Origin: a bacterium
GTDB lineage: Bacteria > Pseudomonadota > Alphaproteobacteria > Caulobacterales > Hyphomonadaceae
NCBI GenBank assembly: GCA_016125045.1
Contig: WGML01000009.1
Coordinates: forward strand, 53,206-117,205
Length of the DNA: 64,000 nucleotides
Reading direction: 5' to 3'
Of the stretch, positions 42,232-49,372 are shown piece by piece. The position numbers and the translations under genes are program-made. Within the stretch, counting starts at the first letter, position 1; every line of letters begins with the position of its first letter. Under the pieces are notes generated by a model. That model worked only from the letters and a program-made list of their open reading frames with translations, had not been told where the DNA came from and did not search any database.

Positions 42232-43110
42232 CTAGGTGTTGGTTGTCAGAAAATCGACTGCATCTTGGTCGAACCGCGCCGCCGTCAACCGCCCGCTCAG
42301 ATAGGCTCCCGTGTCGACCCCCACGCGTCGGTGATCCCGGAAGGGACGCTCCATCGGTGTGTGCCCGTGCACGATCACCGCCTCCATTGGCGAATTGTCC
42401 CCCAGGAACTCATCGCGAATCCACAACATGTCATGCTCGGTCTGCTGGTCGATGGCCCGTCCCGGGCGCATGCCCGCATGCACGAACACATAGTCGCCGA
42501 TGCGAACACTCAGGCTGAGATTCGTCAGGAAGTGATAGTGCTCATTGGGCATGAGCGCGCGCAATTCGGTGCAGGCCCGCTCCCACTCTTCCATGTTGGT
42601 GCGCGCCCGCGGCGGCCGAACACCATAGGACACCAAGGTTTCCACGCCGCCGAATTCCGCCCAGCGCGGACCGATGGCGGGATTTCCCATGAACTGCAGC
42701 ATCGCCGCTTCATGGTTCCCCTTCAGGAAATACGTCTCATATCCGGACAGGCGGTTTGACAGCAGAAGGTCGATCACCTCCTTCGACTGAAACCCACGAT
42801 CGACATAGTCTCCCAGGAAAACCGCAATCGGGCGCGTCTCGGGCGGGTTCTCGCGCACATCCTGATCCATCATCGAGATCAGCCGATCGAGCAGATCCGC
42901 CCGACCGTGGATATCGCCGATGGCGTAGACGCGAAGCCCGTCCGGCATCACGGCGACCCGAGGCGCAACGGCCGGACGAAAAGTGGGAATGAGACGCGCG
43001 GGTGCACGCGCGCGGGTCGGCCGGGTGAAGAGCACCGCTTCAACAACCTCGCCCAGCCGCCGCAACAGGCCAGACCCCGATTCCAGTACTCGCGCCAGCG
43101 CTTGTTTCAA
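42232..43110 (-). CDS. PPP-family metallophosphatase
   Basis: Calcineurin-like phosphoesterase of the PPP branch (serine/threonine-type or Ap4A hydrolase-like). All signature motifs are present in 292 residues: GDIHGR, GDYVDRG, GNHEAAML, VFVHAGMRPGRAI and VIVHGHTPM, giving a complete binuclear metal site. The first ~55 residues are a basic, Pro/Ala-rich extension; the TTG start at 43110 is tentative, and a start near residue 55 would still give the full domain. 23 bp upstream of the Wza-like gene on the same strand. Since no Wzb-type tyrosine phosphatase is visible, it may oppose the Wzc-like kinase (inference). Confidence 0.85.
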   Translation of the reverse strand: MKQALARVLESGSGLLRRLGEVVEAVLFTRPTRARAPARLIPTFRPAVAPRVAVMPDGLRVYAIGDIHGRADLLDRLISMMDQDVRENPPETRPIAVFLGDYVDRGFQSKEVIDLLLSNRLSGYETYFLKGNHEAAMLQFMGNPAIGPRWAEFGGVETLVSYGVRPPRARTNMEEWERACTELRALMPNEHYHFLTNLSLSVRIGDYVFVHAGMRPGRAIDQQTEHDMLWIRDEFLGDNSPMEAVIVHGHTPMERPFRDHRRVGVDTGAYLSGRLTAARFDQDAVDFLTTNT

Positions 43111-43545
43111 GGTCTAACCCCGCACCGCGTGCCGGCCGTCCAGCCGGTGCGTACTTCGCCCGCTCTCCACGATAGGCCGTTCACAGATCACCTACAAGTT
43201 GCGGCGACACCACACCCGAAACCAAACCCGCCGTCCCGTGTCTGCTCATCGACGCACAGACCTTGCCACGGCGAGGCGCCCGAACAGCGCATCCTCTTTT
43301 CAAGAACGCGCATGCATCCGTTACGTCAAGTCATCTCGCCTGCTGTTAGGACGAAGCGCGAGGTCGCGCACGCGGCGCGCGAACCTCGCTGGAATTGATC
43401 AGCCCGGCGGCGAACCGGCAGGGTGCGCCCCCGGCAGCACCATCTGCCGCACGCATTGGCGCCCGCCGTCAATCCCGCTACCACGGCCACGACGCGCGCA
43501 GGATCAGCCTCAAAATTGCGGTCAGCGCGAGGGAGAAGATCAGAC
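43111..43545. other. 435-bp intergenic region with a hairpin
   Basis: Divergent gap between the phosphatase gene and the unknown membrane protein at 43546. A strong inverted repeat occupies 43358-43389: GCGAGGTCGCGC pairs with GCGCG-CGA-ACCTCGC around a 5-nt loop, with a 3-nt bulge and no T tract. No gene is supported in the rest. GGGAGAAG at 43530 is the ribosome-binding site of the downstream gene. Confidence 0.4.
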
Positions 43546-44226
43546 ATGTCCGACGAGCGAACGCTTGGCCGGGGACGCACCCAGACGATCAGCGCAGCCG
43601 CACCCGCCCCGGCCGACACGGAAGCTGGGGCGGCGGCGAGGCAAGTCACGTGGATCGCCCTTCTCGCGCTTGGGGGCCTGTCGACGGCGCTCGGGGCGAT
43701 GGCGGCCTTCGACTCCATTTCGGATTTCGGGGTGACGCGCATGGACGACGCATCGTTCCGATCGGAACTCGCCTCTCCTTCGCCAAACGCTTCGGTCGAC
43801 TGGCTGGAATATGCAAGCGAACGCGCGCTTGCGTTGTCCCCGCCGGACCTCGAAGCCTCCCGCCGGATGAGCGCGCTCGTGCTTGACGCGGACCCGTCGC
43901 GAGCCTTCACCTGGGCGCGGCTCGCCTATCTTGATTGGGCGACCGACCGCGAAATGACGCCAGCCGCCGTTTCGGCGCTGGACCGCTCGATCCAGGCGTG
44001 CCCGATGTGCGATGACGCGCTTGTGCGCTGGCGTCTTGAATTCGCGCTCGCCAACTGGGACGCGGTGCCGGAGGCAACCCGTCGCGCCGCCTTCATGCAC
44101 ATGGCCGCGCTGCCGGACACCACAGCCAACGTGGAATTCACCGCCTCCGCGCGCATTCGCTCGAACGCCGCGGGCATTCCGTTCGACGCCTACCTCGATG
44201 ACGCCCGATCACCAGCGTCTCAGTAA
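43546..44226 (+). CDS. Single-span membrane protein with TPR-like periplasmic part, unknown
   Basis: 226 residues. A polar ~28-residue cytoplasmic N-terminus (MSDERTLGRGRTQTIS) is followed by one membrane helix (VTWIALLALGGLSTALGAMA). The periplasmic domain is made of Ala/Trp-rich helices like TPR or tetratricopeptide-related folds: VDWLEYASERALALSPPDLE, FTWARLAYLDWATDREMTPA and ALVRWRLEFALANWDAVPEA. A CPMC (xxC) motif is present. No family recognised. Similar layouts occur for exopolysaccharide accessory proteins; it overlaps the ExoY-like gene by 7 nt, tail to tail. Confidence 0.65.
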   Translation: MSDERTLGRGRTQTISAAAPAPADTEAGAAARQVTWIALLALGGLSTALGAMAAFDSISDFGVTRMDDASFRSELASPSPNASVDWLEYASERALALSPPDLEASRRMSALVLDADPSRAFTWARLAYLDWATDREMTPAAVSALDRSIQACPMCDDALVRWRLEFALANWDAVPEATRRAAFMHMAALPDTTANVEFTASARIRSNAAGIPFDAYLDDARSPASQ

Positions 44227-44900
44227 GCGCCGCGCGAGAACAGAACCGCCGGAATCGTCATCAGGATGATACGCACATCGAGCCAGAAAGACTGCCGGGC
44301 GACGTATTCCACGTCGAGCGCAACGCGTTCGTCATAGGTCGTGTCATTGCGGCCGCTGACCTGCCACAGCCCGGTGACGCCCGGACGAACGGCGCAGTAG
44401 TCCGCGAAATGAACGCCATACTTGTCGATTTCGTCCCGAACGATCGGCCGCGCGCCCACGATCGACATCTCTCCGCGAAGAATGTTGATGAGCTGCGGAA
44501 GCTCATCAATGCTTGTCTTGCGCAGGATGTTCCCGATCGGTGTGATACGGGGATCGTTGCGAAGCTTCTGATCCTTGGCCCACTCTTCCCTCGCGGCGGG
44601 ATCGCTTTCCAAGAGCGATTTGAGGCGTTCGGCGGCGTCGGGCACCATCGTGCGGAATTTGAAACACCTGAAGGTCCTCCCGCCCAGTCCGTAACGGTCC
44701 TGCACGAAGAGCGCTGGGCCGCGGTCACGCAGGCGGATGATCAGGGCGATGCAAAGGAGGAAGGGTGACAGAAACAGCGCCAACGGCGCGGCGAGTGCGA
44801 TGTCGAGCGCGCGCTTGGCCGGGCTCAACCCGTTTGGCGGAACATCGCGACCAAGGCCCGCCGCGCCGGCGTCCACATTGATCGTTGAATCATATTTCAT
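44220..44900 (-). CDS. Short polyprenyl-phosphate sugar-1-phosphate transferase (ExoY-like), second copy
   Basis: 226 residues from ATG 44900 (GGGACG 8 nt upstream); a TTG at 44948 would add 16 residues. One membrane-associated helix (IALAAPLALFLSPFLLCIAL), then the catalytic domain with CFKFRTMVPDAAERL, LRKTSIDELPQLINILRGEM, SIVGARP (Ala replaces the usual Pro of VGPRP) and VRPGVTGLWQVSGRN. Clearly homologous to the protein at 35325. It is divergent from the Wzy-like gene at 45244, with striking dyads between them. Either the two copies start different polymers or they act on different sugars. Confidence 0.9.
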   Translation of the reverse strand: MKYDSTINVDAGAAGLGRDVPPNGLSPAKRALDIALAAPLALFLSPFLLCIALIIRLRDRGPALFVQDRYGLGGRTFRCFKFRTMVPDAAERLKSLLESDPAAREEWAKDQKLRNDPRITPIGNILRKTSIDELPQLINILRGEMSIVGARPIVRDEIDKYGVHFADYCAVRPGVTGLWQVSGRNDTTYDERVALDVEYVARQSFWLDVRIILMTIPAVLFSRGAY

Positions 44901-45010
44901 CTGGAGCGTCCCGAGCCTTGAGCCGTTGCCTTGCGGAGACGTGTTCAAGATCCGCGCCAGATTTGCGCTCTTCGCGCCGCGCCGGATCGCCCCTTACGAG
45001 CCCAATGTCT

Positions 45011-45054
45011 CGCTCATGAGCGCAGTATTACAAAAAAGAAAGCCAATACTGCGC
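45011..45054. promoter_or_regulatory. Overlapping palindromes in the divergent ExoY/Wzy promoter region
   Basis: The 343-bp gap (44901-45243) holds a perfect 12-bp palindrome CGCTCATGAGCG (45011-45022), immediately overlapping a perfect 10-bp inverted repeat GCGCAGTATT (45020-45029) / AATACTGCGC (45045-45054) with a 15-nt A-rich spacer. The IR arms are about two and a half helical turns apart, centre to centre. Candidate operator for coordinated control of polymerase and initiating transferase. Nothing else is recognised in the gap. Confidence 0.5.
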
Positions 45055-45243
45055 CAAGGTAGAACAGTCGTCCCGGCATTCCCGCTGGGAGAGAAAAACG
45101 ATTATGGGCATGGCCAAATCCGTCGCCGCGGATCAAACTGGGGCTTCGAGCGGCTGGAGATTGTCCGTCGAAACGTAAGTTGCGCGTCGTCACCGGATCG
45201 GCGCCATGTTGCGTGTGCGATGGGGAAGCCGAAGGGGAAAGAG

Positions 45244-46620
45244 ATGGATGCGGCTACGCTGAGCGCGGCCTATCGGGAATCCGGCGCGCGTAACACGGCC
45301 CGCAGGCATCTGCTCGCGCCGGCGTCCGCGTCGATCGCCCTCGCCCTCAGCATGTTTCTGTTCGGCGCACAGGCGACGCAGATCGCGCTGCTGTTCGCAT
45401 CCGTCTTATCCGTGATCGCCACCATGGGCTTGTTCTTCGGCGGGCCGCGCCGCGCGGGGTCGTGGCTGTTGCTGGGGGCGGTCGCCTTCTTCGCCTACGC
45501 CGCGTCCGGCGCCGCCGGGCCGGTCCGTGAAGCGGCCCCGGTGCTCGGCGCGGGAGCAATCCTGTCGATCGGATATGTCGGCGCGCACCATGAACGCGCC
45601 ATGCGACGCGCCTGGAGCATGTTCCTGTGGGGCGCCGTCCTGTTCTGCGCGGCCTCGTTCTTTCTGTTCATCTCGGCGGCCGTTTCTCCGGAGGCCACGC
45701 GCCTCGAGACGGCTGGTGCTGCCGCGGGCTATATCGGCGGCCTCGGAAGTCATCGCATCGAAGCCGCGCTCTACGGCCTCCTCGTCCTTGTTGGCGCGGC
45801 GCGCGTCGTTCAGGTGATCAAGAGCCTCAGGGACCAGTCGACCTCGCGCTCTCAGATGGTCGACGGCACGATGCGGAAGGGCCTCTCGGGGCTCCTTCTT
45901 TTCGGGCTCGCGCTGTCCTGTCTGTCGCTGACCGAGTCACGCATCGGCGTGCTCCTCGCGCTCTGTGCTGTGTTCGTGCACGCCTTCATCGAAATCAACG
46001 GCTACACCCGCAACCGCAGGGCCTCACCCTCGCTGATGATGCTGAGATGGCCGCTCGCGGCCGCGGCGCTGATTTCGGGCGGCCTTGGCGTCGGTCTCGG
46101 GCTCTACTCCGGCGCCGATTCCTGGGGCGCGCCCTTGGCAGAAGTCGACCCCGGCCGGCTCCCGCTTGCGCTGCATTTCTGGAACGCGTTTCTCGAAAGC
46201 CCATGGATCGGCCATGGCCTTGGCTCCCTCGGCGTCGTGGAGAACGCGATCGGCGACGTGGCGGCGGCGCAGGCGACCGCGGTTCGCCCCGATGCGCCGC
46301 CCTTTATTCTTTCGGTTCTCGTCCAATCCGGCGTGGTGGGAGCTGCGCTCCTGTTCGGAGTCATCGTCGCAACCCACGCGTTCATGATCCGGGCGCTGAT
46401 ACGCTCGCGGCGCTCATCGCGGGACTTTATCCGCATGCTTCTCGCCGCGTCGGTCTACATGCTGCTCAACGCCTTGATCGACAGCGCCGTGGCGTTGCCG
46501 GCGACGCTCTGGCTCTACGCCTTCATGTTGGGCGTCGCGTGCGGGGCGGCGAACCTGCTAGGCGTCGCCCGGTCGAGCGTTTCCAGTCCGCTGGACGCTC
46601 CCACGCCGGCCGCGACGTGA
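45244..46620 (+). CDS. O-antigen ligase/Wzy-type polymerase family membrane protein
   Basis: Polytopic inner-membrane protein of 458 residues with about 11-12 hydrophobic segments. The Wzy_C/ligase-type signature is in the second half: LTESRIGVLLALCAVFVHAF, then a periplasmic loop with LALHFWNAFLESPWIGHGLG and SLGVVENAIGD. AGGGG lies 8 nt before ATG 45244; the frame is open further upstream, but that would cross the divergent promoter. Expected to polymerise or ligate the exopolysaccharide. Followed after 100 bp by the ParA-type gene. Confidence 0.85.
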   Translation: MDAATLSAAYRESGARNTARRHLLAPASASIALALSMFLFGAQATQIALLFASVLSVIATMGLFFGGPRRAGSWLLLGAVAFFAYAASGAAGPVREAAPVLGAGAILSIGYVGAHHERAMRRAWSMFLWGAVLFCAASFFLFISAAVSPEATRLETAGAAAGYIGGLGSHRIEAALYGLLVLVGAARVVQVIKSLRDQSTSRSQMVDGTMRKGLSGLLLFGLALSCLSLTESRIGVLLALCAVFVHAFIEINGYTRNRRASPSLMMLRWPLAAAALISGGLGVGLGLYSGADSWGAPLAEVDPGRLPLALHFWNAFLESPWIGHGLGSLGVVENAIGDVAAAQATAVRPDAPPFILSVLVQSGVVGAALLFGVIVATHAFMIRALIRSRRSSRDFIRMLLAASVYMLLNALIDSAVALPATLWLYAFMLGVACGAANLLGVARSSVSSPLDAPTPAAT

Positions 46621-46720
46621 ACGATGAGTTCTCGACTGTGTCCGCGATGCGATTGCGCTCCGGCGGGATATTGGCGATGAGGGAGCGCTTGGGCGACTGC
46701 CGCCGGGTGGGGAGAGTTTC

Positions 46721-47641
46721 ATGACGGCGATCAAGGCCGCCATCGCCAATCTGAAAGGGGGCGTCGGGAAGTCGACGACCACCGTCATGCTTGCCGACGG
46801 TCTCGCCTATTTCTATGGCCTCACCGTGCTTGTCATTGATCTCGACGCCCAGGCCAATTCAAGCCAGATGCTGCTGACCGAGCGCGGCGTCCAGCAGGCC
46901 TCGGATCAGGGAAAGGGCACCCACCACCTACTCAAGCAGTTCATGGACGGGCGAGCGACCACCGCCGGTCCGTTCATCATGCCGAACGCGGTGTCGCTTG
47001 AGGAATTGCGGCTCGCCGAGGAGCAGGACGAGCGGAAGGGCTGGATTTCCGCATTGCCGTCGCACCCGCAGCTTCGTCTGCACGAACTGACGCTCGAGGA
47101 GGAATGGTATTCCCGCTCCGGCACACCGACGACGCTGTCGGACGCGCTCGCCACCTATTTCGGCGGCTCGTTTTCGATGCTGGATTCGCTCTACGACGTC
47201 ATCCTGTTCGACTGCCCGCCGCACCTGTCGCCACTGGCGCGGGCCGGGCTGTCGCTCGCCGACGTATTCGTCATGCCGACGATCGCGGACGCGGTTTCAA
47301 CTTGGGGTACCAAACAGTTCTCGGACTGGGTCGGCAAGTTCATCGCGCCCGACCTGCCAAAACGGAACTTCGTGCTGGTCACGCGGTTCCGCGACACGCG
47401 ATACTCGCGGCAAGTATTGACCGAGCTGAAGGAAATCTATCTGAAAGACCGATGGTTCGGGCCTACCATCCCAGAATCCGTGCATGTACTGAATGCGATG
47501 GATAGGGCGGCTCCGGACAGTTATAACACCTTTCGCGGCAAGTATGGCGGGGTTAAGGGCGATGTTCGGCGGCTCGCCGAACGCTTCTCCGATTTCCTCA
47601 GCCATCGGACGGGGACGACATGGCAGAAGATCAGGGATTGA
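46721..47641 (+). CDS. ParA/Soj-family ATPase in exopolysaccharide locus
   Basis: 306-residue MinD/ParA-type ATPase. Deviant Walker A KGGVGKST (12-19) starts almost at the N-terminus, so there is no N-terminal helix-turn-helix as in plasmid type Ia ParA. Walker A' is VLVIDLDAQANSS and Walker B is DVILFDCPPHLSP. Between them is a ~75-residue stretch rich in charge. The C-terminal half contains FVLVTRFRDTRYSRQVL and FGPTIPESVHVLNAMD. There is no ParB gene or parS-like repeat nearby. It overlaps the next gene by 22 nt. Relatives in which ParA is an orphan place protein complexes (chemotaxis arrays, carboxysomes, flagella, secretion or cellulose machines); a role in placing the polysaccharide exporter is inferred. 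Confidence 0.88.
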   Translation: MTAIKAAIANLKGGVGKSTTTVMLADGLAYFYGLTVLVIDLDAQANSSQMLLTERGVQQASDQGKGTHHLLKQFMDGRATTAGPFIMPNAVSLEELRLAEEQDERKGWISALPSHPQLRLHELTLEEEWYSRSGTPTTLSDALATYFGGSFSMLDSLYDVILFDCPPHLSPLARAGLSLADVFVMPTIADAVSTWGTKQFSDWVGKFIAPDLPKRNFVLVTRFRDTRYSRQVLTELKEIYLKDRWFGPTIPESVHVLNAMDRAAPDSYNTFRGKYGGVKGDVRRLAERFSDFLSHRTGTTWQKIRD

Positions 47642-47988
47642 CGGCGGTCGAGTATCTCGACCGGTTCTTCGATGAGTTGCGGGACGAAGTTCGCAGCAAC
47701 CCCCGCCTTGCTGCGCGTCTCGTCAAGGCGATGGGCGGCAGCGTGGTCTTCGAGGCCGAGACCTCGGTCGAGATCGCAAACCCGTATCTGCTCGCCGCCT
47801 CGGGCTCGAAGTCGCGCTTCTACACAGTGTTCTCGCAGATGAAGCCAAACCAGCTGAAGCGGGTCCTCAAGGAAAACAATCTCGCGACCTCGATCGATCT
47901 CGCCGGCAAGTCGCCAAGCCAACTCGTCGACATGCTCTACGATCGCGCGTCATCGAAGGTGTCGGAGCGCAAGAGCTCCATTTTCTGA
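47620..47988 (+). CDS. ParA-partner candidate, small protein of unknown family
   Basis: 122 residues beginning inside the end of the ParA gene (22-nt overlap, GGGG just upstream), so translation is coupled. N-terminal acidic helix (YLDRFFDELRDEVRSNPRLA), a middle strand region (GSVVFEAETSVEIANPYLL), and a C-terminal helix pair with the pattern LKRVLKENNLA...GKSPSQLVDMLYDRA, resembling a SAP-like nucleic-acid-binding hairpin. The C-terminus is basic (RASSKVSERKSS). Partners of ParA often bind DNA or cargo and stimulate ATP hydrolysis; this one has no ParB homology. Function is inferred from pairing only. Confidence 0.75.
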   Translation: MAEDQGLTAVEYLDRFFDELRDEVRSNPRLAARLVKAMGGSVVFEAETSVEIANPYLLAASGSKSRFYTVFSQMKPNQLKRVLKENNLATSIDLAGKSPSQLVDMLYDRASSKVSERKSSIF

Positions 47989-48004
47989 GCCAGCCGAGCA
48001 AGGA

Positions 48005-48022
48005 CGCCGCGATCCCGCGGCG
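48005..48022. terminator. Short GC hairpin between convergent genes, possible terminator
   Basis: CGCCGCG-ATCC-CGCGGCG, a 7-bp perfect stem with a 4-nt loop, lies in the 36-bp gap between the convergent ParA-partner gene and GT4 gene. No T tract, so it may rather slow or pause transcription from both sides. Confidence 0.35.
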
Positions 48023-48024
48023 CC

Positions 48025-49146
48025 CTAGGCGCGGACGGACGCAGGCGGCGGCCGGCCGATGCGGGTGAACAAGTCCCCCATTTTCTGCTTGAAGACATCC
48101 CGGCTGAACGTGCGGGCGTGCGCCATCATCGGCTCGCGGCGCTCGAATTGGCCCCAGCTCCCCTCGAACCGCTCGACCGCGTCGATCACGGAATCGACGG
48201 ACTGTTCGTCGAAGAACAGCCCCGTCTCCCCATCCTTCACGCTGTCGAGCACGCCGGCCCGGCCATAAGCGATCACCGGCCGTCCCGCCGCCATTGACTC
48301 AACTGGAATGATGCCGAAATCCTCAAGCCCGGGAAATACGAGCGCGCGCGCCTCCGCCATGCACCGCTTCAGGTCATCGAAGCCGACGCGTCCTAGAAAC
48401 TTGACCGTCCCGCCTGCGAACCGCTTTTCCAGCTGCGCGCGCTGCTCTCCCTCGCCAATGATCACGAGCTTGCGTTTCATCCGTGCGAAGGCCTCGGCGA
48501 CGAGATCGAAGCGCTTGTAGGCGACGAGTTCGCCAGCCGCGAGGTAATAGTCGCCGACCGCCAGACCGGCCGGGGGCGCGAACCCCTCGACGTCCACCGG
48601 CGGGTGGATCACTTCCGCGTCGCGTCGCCAGAACCGCTCGACGCGACGGGCGACATGGTTGGAATTGGCGACAAAGTGGTCAACCCGCGCCGCCGCCGTC
48701 ACATCCCATTGGCGCAGGGTGTGGGCGATCCCCGGGAACACCGTCCGCACAAGACGTCCCGAATTGGCCATGTACTCGTGTTGCTGGTCCCAGATGTAGC
48801 GCATCGGGGAATGCGTGTAGCAGACATGCTGGGCGTCCGGAGACGGGATCACCCCCTTCGCCGGGCCGGACTCCGACGAGATCACCAGATCATACCCCGA
48901 CAGGTCGAGGTCCTCGAGGGCGCGCGGCATGAACGGCAGATACTTCTGATAATGCTTGCGGGCGAAGGGAAGGCGCGCGATCGACGTCTCGACAACCTTA
49001 TGCTTGCGGATCGTGTCGGACACCGCACGGGGATCGTAGACATGCGTGAAGATGTCAGCGTCCGGATACATCTCGCACAGCGCCTCGACGACCTTTTCGC
49101 CGCCGCGCATTTTCAGCATCCAGTAGTGAACGATCGCCGTTCGCAT
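48025..49146 (-). CDS. Glycosyltransferase family 4 (WbaZ-like)
   Basis: GT-B retaining glycosyltransferase of 373 residues. N-terminal acceptor domain with AIVHYWMLKMRGGEKVVEAL and the conserved block QHVCYTHSPMRYIWDQQHEY, typical of WbaZ/mannosyltransferase-like proteins. The donor domain has YYLAAGELVAYKRFDLVAEA, KLVIIGEGEQ, VKFLGRVGFDDLKRCMAEA, and the E-x7-E segment FPGLEDFGIIPVESMAAGRP. Cytoplasmic enzyme adding a sugar, probably mannose-like, to the repeat unit. It converges on the ParA pair and is divergent from the SAF-domain gene. Confidence 0.9.
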   Translation of the reverse strand: MRTAIVHYWMLKMRGGEKVVEALCEMYPDADIFTHVYDPRAVSDTIRKHKVVETSIARLPFARKHYQKYLPFMPRALEDLDLSGYDLVISSESGPAKGVIPSPDAQHVCYTHSPMRYIWDQQHEYMANSGRLVRTVFPGIAHTLRQWDVTAAARVDHFVANSNHVARRVERFWRRDAEVIHPPVDVEGFAPPAGLAVGDYYLAAGELVAYKRFDLVAEAFARMKRKLVIIGEGEQRAQLEKRFAGGTVKFLGRVGFDDLKRCMAEARALVFPGLEDFGIIPVESMAAGRPVIAYGRAGVLDSVKDGETGLFFDEQSVDSVIDAVERFEGSWGQFERREPMMAHARTFSRDVFKQKMGDLFTRIGRPPPASVRA

Positions 49147-49372
49147 GTCCCTGCCCTCAATTCACCCAACCAGCACCCCAGGCCGCTTCAGCAAAGACGA
49201 GCGTTCGTCGCCGTTTCGCGAAGTCGATCTCGCGCTGTGTTCACTGATTCTTCTATAAGGCGAATCTAATGCAGGTTTGGCGCCGGAGCGGGGGAATTCG
49301 CACGACCTGCCGCCCGCTGTTCGATGGCGTGGAACTTGCTCATCCGGATGCACGCGAATTTGGGAACCCGCC

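Noticed and set aside
44737..45243. Upstream extension of the Wzy-like gene at 45244
   Set aside because: It would overlap the divergent ExoY-like gene and the palindromic promoter region; a good ribosome-binding site precedes ATG 45244.
46721..47988. ParA pair considered as a plasmid or chromosomal partition system
   Set aside because: No ParB, no parS-like repeat, no replication gene or oriC feature nearby; the setting is polysaccharide synthesis.
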